This document shows positions 39,119 through 48,709 of a DNA stretch of 64,000 nt, piece after piece. The position numbers were made by a program, and so were the translations under genes. Each line of letters starts with the position of its first letter. The stretch's first letter is position 1. Under the pieces are notes generated by a model, which was not told the DNA's origin, made no database searches, and saw only the letters and a program-made list of their open reading frames with translations. Source of the DNA: Halomonas sp. 25-S5 (GTDB taxonomy: Bacteria > Pseudomonadota > Gammaproteobacteria > Pseudomonadales > Halomonadaceae); assembly GCF_029889845.1 (NCBI RefSeq), contig NZ_JARANV010000001.1, positions 310,001-374,000 on the forward strand, written 5' to 3'.

Positions 39119-41041
39119 ATGACCCGATCACACTCCCCGCGCCCCGCCCTCTTCCGCACCTGGCTGCGCTTCTTCCTGACGCTGGCCCTGCTGACCTGGG
39201 GCCTGCGCCTGGCGGCATCGTTTCTGATGACGCCGGAAGGGCTCTGGCCCACCGCCTGGTGGTGGGGGCTGCGCTTCGACCTGGCCATCGCGGCACTGAT
39301 GGCGGGGCTCACCGTGCTGGTGATCTGGCCACTCGCCCGCCTGCTGCCTCGCCTTCCCCGCCGGGGCTGGCTGGTGCCGGTCACCGCCATCCTCCTGTTC
39401 GCCCATCTCGGCGACTGGCTCTACTGGCAGGAGACAGGCCGCCACGTCGGCTACGAAGCCGGCGAACTGATGAACTCAGCCGGCAGCCTGGGCGGCATGC
39501 TGATGGCCCAGTGGCCCTATCTCGTCGGCATCCTCCTGCTGCTGGGGCTGGCCGCGCTGGTTCCCTGGTGCCGAGCAAACGGTCAACGCCAAGGTCTGAA
39601 ACCGGAACTCGCCCTGCTGGCCGTGATCGCCGCCACCGTGCTGATCGTGCGGGGCGGGATCAGCGGCGTTCCCCAGAGCCCGGACGATGCCCTGCGCCTC
39701 GGCGAACCCGAGGCGGCGACCGCCGCGCTCAACGGCGCCTATGCCGCCCTGCACGGCCTTCAGCGCGGCAAGCAGCATGACCTCGAACCGATGGTCCTCG
39801 ATGACATGAGCGAGGCTGAGGCACGTCAACGGGTGGACGAGCTCTATCCGAACGTCTCTCGGCTAGGGCCCGACACCAACACACGGCCGGTCAACGTGGT
39901 CGTCGTGTTGCTGGAAAGCTGGGCCAGCGAGTTCATGCAGCCGCTCGAGGATGGCCGCGTCGTCACGCCCCGCTTCGATGCCCTCGCCGAGCGGAGCCTC
40001 AGCACGCGTAACATGATCGCCGGTGGGCGGCGCACCACCGAAGGCATGTTCAGCCTGTTTTGCAGCTTCCAGAACCCGCCCGGCGAGACCATCGCCCAGA
40101 CCAACCTGGCCATGCGCGACTACGCCTGCCTGCCGGAGCTGCTGAACAAGGCCGGCTGGCAGAGCGCCTTCTTCCAGGGCTCCCACGAGAACACCAGCGG
40201 CACCGGCGCCTTCGCCCAGTCGCTGGGCTTCCAGGCGAGTTACGGCAAGGAGGCGATCAGCGAGCGCACCCTTGCCGAGAACTACTGGGGCGTTCATGAC
40301 CGCGACCTCTATCGTTTTACGCTGGAGCACATGGACGACATGGCCGAGCCGATGCTGATCGGCATCAACACCAACACCACCCATGACACCACCGTGCCCG
40401 AGAGCGTGGATCGCCTGATCGACAGCGACAGCCGCTGGGCCGGCATCCGCAATACCCTGCATCTGGCCGATGAGGATCTGGGGCGCTTCATCGAGGCCCT
40501 GGAGAAACGCGACTGGCAGCATCCCTGGCTGGTGGTGATGGTTTCCGACCACACCTCCCGGGTCGAGGGCACCATCCTCGAGCGCTCGCGCCTGCCTTTC
40601 GCCCTCTATGGCCCCGGGCTGGTCGAACCGGGCACGCCGGAGCGCACGCCTCACCAGCGCGACGTGGCCCCCACCGTGGCCGAGATCCTCAATATCTCCA
40701 TGCCCTCCGCCATGGGACATTCGCTGCTCGACCCGGATGCGCCCCAGCTGGCCGAGTATCACCAGGCCGGCACCCTGGGCTGGGTCATGGCCGACAGCGT
40801 GGTAGAGTTCTCCCTGCGCGACCCGAACCAGCAACGCTGCTTCGACTGGCAGCCACCAGAAACCCCGGGGCCGGAAAGGGCCTGCTCACCCCATGAAGTG
40901 GAAGGCGTACAGGATGCCTATGCCCTGACCCAACAGGCCCAGGAGGCCCTCTTCTCGGGAACCACCCAACGCTTTGTCCCGCTGGCCCGTCACCTCGAAG
41001 TCGACACGAGCCCACAGTTCGCCGGCAGGGAGGCACCATGA
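39119..41041 (+). CDS. LTA synthase-like membrane sulfatase-fold enzyme
   Basis: This 640-residue protein has about five N-terminal membrane helices (residues 12-190) and a periplasmic sulfatase-fold domain beginning at VNVVVVLLESW. The nucleophile region GRRTTEGMFS carries the Thr used by lipoteichoic-acid synthases and phosphoethanolamine or phosphoglycerol transferases. HENTSG and SDHT complete the metal ligands. In Gram-negatives such proteins transfer phosphoglycerol or similar groups to surface glycans. The ATG at 39119 is preferred to one 21 codons upstream. Its stop overlaps the glycosyltransferase start by 3 bases (ATGATG), so they are coupled. Confidence 0.85.
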   Translation: MTRSHSPRPALFRTWLRFFLTLALLTWGLRLAASFLMTPEGLWPTAWWWGLRFDLAIAALMAGLTVLVIWPLARLLPRLPRRGWLVPVTAILLFAHLGDWLYWQETGRHVGYEAGELMNSAGSLGGMLMAQWPYLVGILLLLGLAALVPWCRANGQRQGLKPELALLAVIAATVLIVRGGISGVPQSPDDALRLGEPEAATAALNGAYAALHGLQRGKQHDLEPMVLDDMSEAEARQRVDELYPNVSRLGPDTNTRPVNVVVVLLESWASEFMQPLEDGRVVTPRFDALAERSLSTRNMIAGGRRTTEGMFSLFCSFQNPPGETIAQTNLAMRDYACLPELLNKAGWQSAFFQGSHENTSGTGAFAQSLGFQASYGKEAISERTLAENYWGVHDRDLYRFTLEHMDDMAEPMLIGINTNTTHDTTVPESVDRLIDSDSRWAGIRNTLHLADEDLGRFIEALEKRDWQHPWLVVMVSDHTSRVEGTILERSRLPFALYGPGLVEPGTPERTPHQRDVAPTVAEILNISMPSAMGHSLLDPDAPQLAEYHQAGTLGWVMADSVVEFSLRDPNQQRCFDWQPPETPGPERACSPHEVEGVQDAYALTQQAQEALFSGTTQRFVPLARHLEVDTSPQFAGREAP

Positions 41042-42132
41042 TGACCACCGACGCAAAAACCCGAGAGCCGCAGAAGCGATTCGCCTTCGTCATCGAGGAC
41101 CTCTACGGCGGCGGCGCCCAGAAGTCGCTACTCTATACCGCCGACCAGTTACGCCAGCGCGGCCACGAAGTCATCGTCTTTACTCTCCGTGAGCTGATCG
41201 AACACCGCATCCCGGAAGGGCTCGCCATCGAGAACCTTGGCGTGGTGACCCCCTTCACCAAGGCCACCACCACGGCGCTCACCGAGAAGTGGCAAGCGCG
41301 CAGGATCGCCCGGGCCCTGGCGGCCTGGCGCCCGGACGTGGTGATCTCCTGTTCCTGCGACAAGATCACCCGCCACCTTCGCCACCCCAACCTCTACTTC
41401 TGGGTGAAGTCCGACGTCTCCGCCAAGTTCAGTGACCCGAAGAAGCGGGAGCGGGCCTTCGACAAGGTGCGCCGCTTCTATGGCGGCCGGCAGGTCATCG
41501 CCGTCTCCAAGGGCGTGAAGGAGAACCTCGAGAACGTGGTGGGCCTCGAGGCCGAGCGGATCCTGCCCATCTACAACCCCTACGAGCGCGCCCCCTTCGT
41601 CGAGATGGCGGCGGAACCTGCCGAGCTTCCCGCGGGGGAATTCTTCCTCTGCGTAGCGGCGCTGGAGCCCCGCAAGCGCCACGACCGCCTGCTGCGCGCC
41701 TATGCCGAGAGCGGCGTGGCCACACCGCTGGTGATCATGGGCAAGGGCAAGCCGGAGCACGAAGCCGCCATCCGCCGCCAGGTCGCCGAGCTCGGCCTGG
41801 AGGCGCGGGTCCGCTTCGCCGGCTACCATCGCAACCCCTACCCCTGGATCGCTGCCGCCAAGGCGATGCTCCTGACCTCGGATGCCGAAGGGCTGCCCCG
41901 GGTGCTGATCGAGGCCTTGCTGCTGCACACTCCGGTGATCAGCGTCGACTGCCCCAGCGGGCCGAAGGAGATCCTCACCCAGGAGCTCGCCGACTTCCTG
42001 GTGGCCCCGGAAAACGAAAGGGGCCTGGCCGATGCGATCGCGCGCATGGACCAGGCCCCCATCGAGATCGAGGAACGCCACTACCGGCAGTTCCTCAAGG
42101 AAAGCGTGCTGCCCCAGTTCGAGGCCCTGTGA
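41038..42132 (+). CDS. Glycosyltransferase family 4
   Basis: This 364-residue GT-B enzyme has the N-terminal donor/acceptor loop DLYGGGAQKSLL and a C-terminal Glycos_transf_1 domain beginning near residue 200 (FFLCVAALEPRKRHDRLLRAY). The retaining-enzyme EX7E-type block occurs as SDAEGLPRVLIEALLLHTPVIS. No membrane helix is seen, so it probably acts at the cytoplasmic side of the membrane. It is translationally coupled to the LTA-synthase-like gene and followed by the kinase-like gene. Its C-terminal domain resembles the one encoded at 43771-44922. Confidence 0.88.
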   Translation: MMTTDAKTREPQKRFAFVIEDLYGGGAQKSLLYTADQLRQRGHEVIVFTLRELIEHRIPEGLAIENLGVVTPFTKATTTALTEKWQARRIARALAAWRPDVVISCSCDKITRHLRHPNLYFWVKSDVSAKFSDPKKRERAFDKVRRFYGGRQVIAVSKGVKENLENVVGLEAERILPIYNPYERAPFVEMAAEPAELPAGEFFLCVAALEPRKRHDRLLRAYAESGVATPLVIMGKGKPEHEAAIRRQVAELGLEARVRFAGYHRNPYPWIAAAKAMLLTSDAEGLPRVLIEALLLHTPVISVDCPSGPKEILTQELADFLVAPENERGLADAIARMDQAPIEIEERHYRQFLKESVLPQFEAL

Positions 42133-42158
42133 TCAAGCTTGAGTAATCAGGACATGAC

Positions 42159-42866
42159 GTGACCCTGCTGGATATCCCCTTCGATGACCGCCGCCGGCGC
42201 TACCTGGTCTTCCATCCGGAGGGCCTGCCGGACCGGCTGGCCCTGGCCAGCACCACCACCACCGCGGCCTTCGAGGCCGTGGGCAGCAGCCGCTTCTATG
42301 TCTCGGCGGACCAGCAAATCCTCGCCAAGGTGGTGCCGGACAAGTTCAGCAAGCGCCAGGCACCCTTCAAGTGGCTGCTGCGCGACTACCTGGAGAAGCG
42401 CTGGCTGGGCCAGTCCGATGCCCGCAAGGAGCACCTGAGCCTGCAGATCCTGCGCCGGGCAGGCCTGGCCACGCCCCGTTGCCACGGCTGGGGCATCTCG
42501 CTCAACCCCGGCAACCGCAATGCCTCGCTGCTGCTGATGGAACACCTGAAGGATGCCAGGGCGGGAGGCGAGGTCTTCGATGCTCTGGATGAGGAAAGGC
42601 GACTGGTGTTCCTGGAGCGCTTCTGCCGGGAAGTCGTACAACTCGCTCGTAGCGGCTACGCCCACCGCGATCTGCACTACAACAACCTGCTGGTCGACGC
42701 TGATGGTTCTCTGATATGGATCGACGCCCACGTGCGTCGGCTGCCCACGAAAAGCGCCGACCAATGGCCGGCACTTAGGAGGTCATTGACGGTGAACAAG
42801 CTGCGAGGGGAAACCTATCGACAGAAGGCCGAGAAATTACTCCATCGGCTTTTCGTCAACGGGTGA
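42159..42866 (+). CDS. WaaP/Kdo-kinase-like protein
   Basis: This 235-residue protein of the lipopolysaccharide-kinase group shows the atypical kinase core: a Lys in LAKVV near residue 50, LLLMEHL hinge, catalytic loop GYAHRDLHYNNLLV and metal-binding Asp in LIWIDAH. Such enzymes phosphorylate heptose or Kdo in the LPS inner core. Start codon GTG 42159 fits the frame and an AGGA upstream. The 3' end overlaps the convergent sulfotransferase gene by 30 bases, which is unusual and suggests that one of the two is a later arrival. Confidence 0.78.
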   Translation: MTLLDIPFDDRRRRYLVFHPEGLPDRLALASTTTTAAFEAVGSSRFYVSADQQILAKVVPDKFSKRQAPFKWLLRDYLEKRWLGQSDARKEHLSLQILRRAGLATPRCHGWGISLNPGNRNASLLLMEHLKDARAGGEVFDALDEERRLVFLERFCREVVQLARSGYAHRDLHYNNLLVDADGSLIWIDAHVRRLPTKSADQWPALRRSLTVNKLRGETYRQKAEKLLHRLFVNG

Positions 42867-43634
42867 GGGGACAGAGAAATATTCGACCTCCTTCGAATAG
42901 AGCTTATGAACGCGCTCCACACTCCCTTCGTCGTACCAATCATGCAATTTTTTGGTACGCCGATGTTTTTCGACCTTTTCTTCGTGCAACCTTCCTTGAT
43001 AATGGATACCCAACTGCTCACATAGCCAGGCGAAATCTTCCTCCAGGTTTTCATAGCGACCAACATGATCGACAGCCACCTGGTCATTGATGGTATAGAG
43101 TGGCCAATTACTGGTAAGACCACTGGGCATGATATCCCGATCTTCAATCTCACCACTCAGAGCCTTGAGAAAATAAACGAAGTCGAACTCACGTCCGGAG
43201 TTTCGCTTCTGATGCGAATACTCCGACAGCGCCTGTTCATAAGGATTACGGACGAAGCAGAACTTGAAATAATTCTCCCACTCGTGGGGAAACATCGCTT
43301 TGGCACTTTCCGCAGGGGGATGCACCGGGTTTCGGAACAACGAACGACGATAGCGAGCCTTGACGGCCGTGTTCACAAGATTACGATAGCGAGCGGTATC
43401 ACCATGTTGCCACCGCTCCAGAGCCGCCTTGCGTGTCACGTTCAGTGCTCGTGGGTGCCTCATGGCTTTCCGAGCTGCCCGGTTGAGCTGCCCACCGCGC
43501 TGTAACACCTCATCGAGGCTGCCGATCATGATGTCGTCAGGGCCAAGATGAGGCCACAGTGTAGTCTTGATGGCGCTGCCCGCCACCTTGCGGCAATGGA
43601 TGAAGATAAAACGATACTTGTGGCTGATAATCAC
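42837..43634 (-). CDS. Sulfotransferase family protein (Sulfotransfer_2-like)
   Basis: This 265-residue protein starts at GTG 43634 (MIISHKYRFIFIHCRKVAGS), where GGTGG lies upstream; TTG 43685 would add 17 residues. KYRFIFIHCRKVAGSAIK is the 5'-phosphosulfate-binding loop with the usual Pro replaced by Arg. The 3'-phosphate motif is CFVRNPYEQALSEYSHQKR. It should move sulfate from PAPS to a sugar hydroxyl. The gene is clearly less GC-rich than its neighbours (for example AT-rich codons throughout 42880-43420), pointing to recent acquisition. PAPS could come from the cysDNC genes about 8 kb away. Confidence 0.82.
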   Translation of the reverse strand: MIISHKYRFIFIHCRKVAGSAIKTTLWPHLGPDDIMIGSLDEVLQRGGQLNRAARKAMRHPRALNVTRKAALERWQHGDTARYRNLVNTAVKARYRRSLFRNPVHPPAESAKAMFPHEWENYFKFCFVRNPYEQALSEYSHQKRNSGREFDFVYFLKALSGEIEDRDIMPSGLTSNWPLYTINDQVAVDHVGRYENLEEDFAWLCEQLGIHYQGRLHEEKVEKHRRTKKLHDWYDEGSVERVHKLYSKEVEYFSVPSPVDEKPME

Positions 43635-43770
43635 AGCGCCACCCACATCGAGCTCATATCTGCACAACCCCCATATCAAGACCAAGGTTCCCTGGCTCGT
43701 AACCGACTCAATGATTCACAGACTCGGAGCCAGGCAACGAGACACTCTCATTTAGTAACACAGATCAAGG

Positions 43771-44922
43771 CTAAGTAATCGGTGACGGCGAAACGAAACG
43801 CGCGGCCACCGTCTCGGGCCGGAAATCATCCAGCCAGTTCTCCTTGATGAGCAGCTTGTCACCCTGCACGCCCGTGCGGATGCCCTCGGCCAGGCGCTCC
43901 TCGTCGTGGGGCACCACACAGCTCGCCAGTTCGCCCTTGAGGATCTCGCGAATGCCCCCGGGGCAGTCCACGCTGAGCACCGGCGTGCCGCAGGCCAGCG
44001 CCTCGAAGAGCACGATGCCCATGCCCTCGAAGCGAGAGCTGAGCACGAACAGCCGGGCATGGTGCATCCAGGGATAGGGATTGGCACGCTGGCCGGCGAA
44101 GATCACTCGCTCGGCGATGCCGAGCTCCCGCGCCAGGGCCCCGAGACGGCCCCGCTCCTGGCCCTCACCGACCATCACCAGGGGAAGATCCACCCCGGAC
44201 GCCGCATAGGCCCGCAGCAACAGCGCCTGGTCCTTGGCCGGCACCAGGCGTGCCACGTTGACGATGTAAGGGCCTTCGGGAAGGTCGGGCTCAGGCTCGA
44301 CCATCTGCCGACGAATGCTCTCGATCGGGCAGGGGTTGGGGATGACCTCGAGTGACTCCGGCGCGAAGCGCCAGGCCTGCATGGCCGCTCTGACGCTCTC
44401 GGCCACCCCCTGGGACACCGCCACCAGATGACGGCGGTGGTAGAGGCAGCGCGCAAACAGCCGGCGTTGCCAGTTGGCCTCACCCGCGTGCAGGATGTTC
44501 TCCAGCACGTAGCGCGCCCGGTCGTCCCGGAAGGACCACACCAGCTCGAAGGTGCCGACCCCGCGGAAGACGATACGGTCCACCCGGCCATGACGTCGCT
44601 CGAAGGCCTTGAGCCAGAGCCGGAACACCACGCCACCCATGATGCCCGAACCAAGAAACAGCGAGCGCTTAACCACCGGGTTCACGAACAACCGCACCAG
44701 CAGTTCCAGCACCAGGCCCACTCCGGTAAGCCGGGCCCACCAACGCAGCGCCAGACGGTGCTGCCGCACATTAGGGTGTTCCGGTGCCAACGGCGCCTCC
44801 ACGCGCCGGAAGCTCAGCAGGTGACTCTCGTGCCCAGCCTGGGCGAAGGCATCCGCGAGGTTCACCGCCACCCGCTCCATGCCCCCCATCTTGAGCGAGC
44901 GAACCACCACCAGCGTGCGCAT
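43771..44922 (-). CDS. Glycosyltransferase family 4
   Basis: This 383-residue enzyme starts at ATG 44922, sharing a base with the stop of the O-antigen ligase gene (TGATG). The N-terminus MRTLVVVRSLKMGGMERVAVNLADAF is typical of GT4 enzymes. The C-terminal domain includes GPYIVNVARLVPAKDQALLLRAY and SSRFEGMGIVLFEALACGTPVLSVDCPGG with the EX7E motif. The middle (residues 65-150) is more hydrophobic than usual. It probably adds one sugar of the surface glycan repeat. Paralogous to the plus-strand GT4 at 41038. Confidence 0.87.
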   Translation of the reverse strand: MRTLVVVRSLKMGGMERVAVNLADAFAQAGHESHLLSFRRVEAPLAPEHPNVRQHRLALRWWARLTGVGLVLELLVRLFVNPVVKRSLFLGSGIMGGVVFRLWLKAFERRHGRVDRIVFRGVGTFELVWSFRDDRARYVLENILHAGEANWQRRLFARCLYHRRHLVAVSQGVAESVRAAMQAWRFAPESLEVIPNPCPIESIRRQMVEPEPDLPEGPYIVNVARLVPAKDQALLLRAYAASGVDLPLVMVGEGQERGRLGALARELGIAERVIFAGQRANPYPWMHHARLFVLSSRFEGMGIVLFEALACGTPVLSVDCPGGIREILKGELASCVVPHDEERLAEGIRTGVQGDKLLIKENWLDDFRPETVAARFVSPSPIT

Positions 44923-46280
44923 CAGGACTGCCTGCGGAAGGGGTTGGGAAAGACGGCCTGGCCGCTTTCCAGCTGCCATCGCCAGATATGAGTCACAAGC
45001 CCCCCCATGACCATGTTGAACACGTACACTCCACTCCCAAACCCCATGAAGGATTCGAACTGGTTCACCACCATCCAGAAGACGAAGAAGGCGGTGCCAA
45101 ACAGCGCCATGTCTCCCGGCATCACTCCTGCGCGCCAGGCCTTCCAGGTACCGATTCCCATCCAGGCCGCCAACGCCACGAATAGCCCCACGCCAAGCAG
45201 CCCGTAAGCAACCCATATCTCGAGGAAGCTGTTATGCAGGTGGCCATAGCGCTCCTTGTAGATAGGGGGGAGCCACTCGGTATGATCCATCACAAGTCCA
45301 CGAGCCTGACCTCCCCAACCGACCAGTGGCCGCTCGGCAATCCACTCCCCGGCGGCACGCCAGGAATGGATACGCACCCCGATGCTGGTATTTGGTACCT
45401 GCTCCACGTCACCGGCAATAATCTGCTCAATGACCTGACGCTCATTCCCCAGTCGCCTCTCGATGGTCTCGTGGAAAAAGCCGCCTACCAGCACCAACAG
45501 TAGAATCATTCCTCCCAGCAGGGCGAACATTCGCCTGGCCGCACGTGGGTGGCCGGTGACACGTTCGTATACCGCCCAACAAAGGCCAGCCAGGCTGAGC
45601 GCCAGCAGTAGCCCCAGCCAGGTAGCTCGGGTCTGGGTTACCATCACCCCAGCAAGGCAGACTGCAATACCCAATAGCCAGCTAATTAACCTGACAAGGC
45701 GCCATGGCCCGGCACCCAGCAAGCGACCCGACGTGGCCACCAGGCCAAGCAGTACCGTGCCCAGCAACATGGAATCGTGCTGGGCATTCTGGATCGACAA
45801 GTTGACCCGCGAGCCCCAAAGCCCCCGCTGCCACACTGACCAGGCGGTAAACGGCGGAAGCATCACCAGGATCACCCCAAGCGCCCCTAGCCCCCAGGCC
45901 AGCCAGGTGAACCGGGTATTGCCGCCCAGCCACCAGGCCACGCCGATGAACAGGAATAACTTGGCGAGGCGGTCGAGTTGCGGGTTATCGGAGATCCACT
46001 CGGAATGATGGAAGTAGCCGCCTGTCCAGGAGACCAGTTGCACGACCACCGCCGCCAGCAACAGCCAGAGCGGGCCCGAGCCGCGTACTCCCTTGCCCCA
46101 GGTGAGCGCAGCCACGAGGCCCAGGAGACCCATCAGCGTACCGCCGCCCTCGCCCACTTCGGGCCAGAGAAACCGCAGCGCGGCATAGGCCAGCAGGCCG
46201 ATCAGGGCAAACCACCTCAGCCCTGCCGGGGTTTGCCATGCGGTTTCCGGCAACCCGCCAATGTTCTTCAGATGTGCCAT
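44922..46280 (-). CDS. O-antigen ligase/polymerase (Wzy_C family)
   Basis: The 452-residue integral membrane protein has 10-12 predicted helices. A large periplasmic loop before the end contains IHSWRAAGEWIAERPLVGWGG and the conserved HLHNSFLEIWVAYGLLG, the Wzy_C signature with the active-site-like His. It joins polymer to lipid A-core or polymerises repeat units in the periplasm. The start is uncertain: ATG 46280 (MAHLKNIG) and ATG 46313 are both possible and neither has a strong ribosome binding site. It is coupled to the GT4 gene downstream. Confidence 0.83.
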   Translation of the reverse strand: MAHLKNIGGLPETAWQTPAGLRWFALIGLLAYAALRFLWPEVGEGGGTLMGLLGLVAALTWGKGVRGSGPLWLLLAAVVVQLVSWTGGYFHHSEWISDNPQLDRLAKLFLFIGVAWWLGGNTRFTWLAWGLGALGVILVMLPPFTAWSVWQRGLWGSRVNLSIQNAQHDSMLLGTVLLGLVATSGRLLGAGPWRLVRLISWLLGIAVCLAGVMVTQTRATWLGLLLALSLAGLCWAVYERVTGHPRAARRMFALLGGMILLLVLVGGFFHETIERRLGNERQVIEQIIAGDVEQVPNTSIGVRIHSWRAAGEWIAERPLVGWGGQARGLVMDHTEWLPPIYKERYGHLHNSFLEIWVAYGLLGVGLFVALAAWMGIGTWKAWRAGVMPGDMALFGTAFFVFWMVVNQFESFMGFGSGVYVFNMVMGGLVTHIWRWQLESGQAVFPNPFRRQS

Positions 46281-46367
46281 ACCAACCCGTGACAAGCCTT
46301 TTTGAAGAGGCATATCATACCAGAACGCACAGGCCCGAAGCTGCTCCCGAACCAGCACCAGAAGCAA

Positions 46368-46393
46368 GAGACCCGGCACCAGGGCCGGGTCTC
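46368..46393 (-). terminator. Terminator after the first capD-like gene
   Basis: The stem GAGACCCGGC/GCCGGGTCTC with a six-base loop lies 28 bases past the capD stop. The same stem occurs at the same place after the second capD copy, so it was duplicated with the gene. Confidence 0.75.
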
Positions 46394-46421
46394 GTTTCTC
46401 AAGGGCAGTGACGGTAACGTA

Positions 46422-48404
46422 TCAGCCGCTACCGAGCTTTCGTGGCCTCGTGTTGACCGGCACCACCTTGCCGCCCGGCGTGGCGGGCAGCAGCAGGTCG
46501 CAGGGTTCGCTGCTGTGGGCGAAACCGCTCACGCCCCGTTTCAGGCTCTCGCAGGCATGATGGCAGTCGAGCCGCTGCTCGGCCTCGAGTAGCGCCTCCA
46601 GCAGTTCCCGCAGGGTCGGCGTCGGCAACACCTCCTCCCGGGCGCGCATGATCTTGGGGTGCGAGGTACCCACGACGTTGTCGCCGATCAGCAGCTCTTC
46701 AAAGAGCTTTTCCCCGGGGCGCAGGCCCGCAAAGGTGATCTCGATATCGCCATCGGGGTTGGCTTCGTCCTTCACCTCCAGCCCCGTCAACTGGATCATG
46801 CGCCGCGCCAGGTCGAGGATCCGCACCGGCTCGCCCATGTCGAGCACGAAGACATCCCCGCCCTGGGCCATGGAGCCGGCCTGGATGACCAGCAGCGCCG
46901 CCTCGGGAATGGTCATGAAGTAGCGGGTGATCTCCGGATGGGTGACCGTGACCGGCCCGCCCTTGGCGATCTGGCGGCGAAACAGGGGCACGACCGAGCC
47001 ACTGGAGCCCAGCACATTGCCGAAGCGCACCATGGAGAAGATGGTGCGATGCCCTTCCTTCTGGCCATGGCGCGTGGCCAGGTCCTGGAGTACCAGTTCC
47101 GCCATGCGCTTGGTGGCTCCCATCACGTTGGTGGGCCGCACCGCCTTGTCGGTGGAGATCAACACGCAGCGCTCCACGCCGAACTTGGCGGCGCTCTCGG
47201 CCACCACCCGGGTGCCGTGGATATTGTTGCGCACGCCCTCCAGCACGTTGTTCTCCACGATGGGCACGTGCTTGTAGGCCGCCGCATGATAGAGGGTGTT
47301 CACCCCGTAGCGCCCCAGGGTGGCCTCCACACGCGTGCGATCGCACACACTGCCCAGCAAGGGGAGGATGGGGAAGGTGGCGCCCATCTCGCGCTTCAGG
47401 GTCTCGAGCTCCTGGTCGATGGTGTAGAGCCCGTATTCGCTGATCTCATAGAGCACCAGTGCCCGAGGCCCGCCGCGCATCACCTGGCGACACATCTCGC
47501 TGCCGATGGAACCCCCGGCGCCGGTGACCATCACCACCCGGTCGCGGATGCTGGCATCGATCAGCTCGTCCCTGGGCGGCACCGGATCGCGCCCCAGCAG
47601 GTCCTCCAGCTCCACCTCGCGCAACTGGTCCAGGCTTGCCTCGCCGGAGACGATCTCCGGCATGGAGGGCACCGTCTGCACATGAACGGGCAGCTCCGTC
47701 AGCTTGTCGAGCGCCTGCTTGCGCTGGGCCTTGGTGGCGTTGGGCATGGCCAGCAGCACACGCTGAATCTCGTGCGCCGCCACCATGGCCTCGACCTCCT
47801 TCGGCGAGAAGACCTTGACCCCCTTGATGAGGCTCCCCCACAGGGACGGCTCATCGTCCAGAAACGCCGCCACATAGAACTCGCGCCCATTGCCCAGCGC
47901 CATGGCCAGCTGCACCCCGGCGCCACCGGCACCGTAGATCGCCACCGCCTGCTTTGCGGTGTAGTGGCGAATCAACCACTGGTAGTAGCTGCGCACCAGC
48001 AGCCGCGTGCCCCCCACGTACACCAGGGTGACCAGGGCGAAGTTCACCGGTACCGAGCGCGGAAAGCCCTGCCACTGGTAGAAGTAGGCCGCCGCCCACA
48101 TCATCAAGGCCAGCAACACCGAGCCCTTGATCACCGCCCACATCGCCTGGGGGCCCATGAAGCGCACCACCGCGCGGTAGAGCCCGAGCCTGGCGAAGAT
48201 GAACACCCCCACCACCGGCACCACCAGAAACAGCCACCAGAAAGGCTCGATGTAACGCGCCGGCCACCACTCGGCCAGGCGCAATGCATAGGCCGACCAG
48301 AGCGCCAGCGGCAGCGCCACGAGGTCCGCCGCCACCATGATCAGCCGCTTGCGCGAACGGCTCAAGGTGGTAATCCGCTTATGCATGCCGTCAGACCTTT
48401 TCAT
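46422..48404 (-). CDS. CapD/WbpM-type nucleotide-sugar 4,6-dehydratase, copy 1
   Basis: This 660-residue inner-membrane enzyme has four N-terminal helices (about residues 20-165), a CoA-binding-like Rossmann segment (AIYGAGGAGVQLAMAL), and a C-terminal SDR domain with NAD motif MVTGAGGSIGSEMCRQ around residue 295. The large-dehydratase active site reads STDKAVRPTNVMGATKR, where Met replaces the usual Tyr, as in WbpM and PglF. It should make UDP-4-keto-6-deoxy-HexNAc for QuiNAc or bacillosamine-type sugars. Start ATG 48404 has AGGGA 7 bases upstream. A paralogue of identical length is encoded at 55930-57912. Confidence 0.92.
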   Translation of the reverse strand: MKRSDGMHKRITTLSRSRKRLIMVAADLVALPLALWSAYALRLAEWWPARYIEPFWWLFLVVPVVGVFIFARLGLYRAVVRFMGPQAMWAVIKGSVLLALMMWAAAYFYQWQGFPRSVPVNFALVTLVYVGGTRLLVRSYYQWLIRHYTAKQAVAIYGAGGAGVQLAMALGNGREFYVAAFLDDEPSLWGSLIKGVKVFSPKEVEAMVAAHEIQRVLLAMPNATKAQRKQALDKLTELPVHVQTVPSMPEIVSGEASLDQLREVELEDLLGRDPVPPRDELIDASIRDRVVMVTGAGGSIGSEMCRQVMRGGPRALVLYEISEYGLYTIDQELETLKREMGATFPILPLLGSVCDRTRVEATLGRYGVNTLYHAAAYKHVPIVENNVLEGVRNNIHGTRVVAESAAKFGVERCVLISTDKAVRPTNVMGATKRMAELVLQDLATRHGQKEGHRTIFSMVRFGNVLGSSGSVVPLFRRQIAKGGPVTVTHPEITRYFMTIPEAALLVIQAGSMAQGGDVFVLDMGEPVRILDLARRMIQLTGLEVKDEANPDGDIEITFAGLRPGEKLFEELLIGDNVVGTSHPKIMRAREEVLPTPTLRELLEALLEAEQRLDCHHACESLKRGVSGFAHSSEPCDLLLPATPGGKVVPVNTRPRKLGSG

Positions 48405-48709
48405 ACTCAAATCCCTGAGTTTTAAAGCAATTATGGCAAGAACCGCAGCACGTCTGCCCGACCAGCCAAGGGTGACATGATAGAGCGAAATTCTACTCTG
48501 CGTACCCAGCCTTAACTAGTGGCAAGTGAACCGCGCTCCCACTCCTTGCATCGTCTGGTTCCGATGTATTGATCGGAGGATGCAGGGGAGACCCTTGAGC
48601 CTGGTCACTAAAGGCTCAGATCCAGAATAAAAGTTACTGCGTCTGTTACAAGATCACCGACAACCGCATTTTCGGGGCGTATCTGATGAGTTGGCCCATG
48701 AGAACGCTG
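48405..48709. other. Intergenic region between the SLC13 permease and capD copy 1
   Basis: This stretch of 305 bases holds no supportable gene. It must contain the promoter for the minus-strand capD copy 1 and the end of the SLC13 transcript. An imperfect inverted repeat (CTCCTTGCATC near 48541 and GATGCAGGGGAG near 48580) could form a hairpin. No other structure was recognised. Confidence 0.4.
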
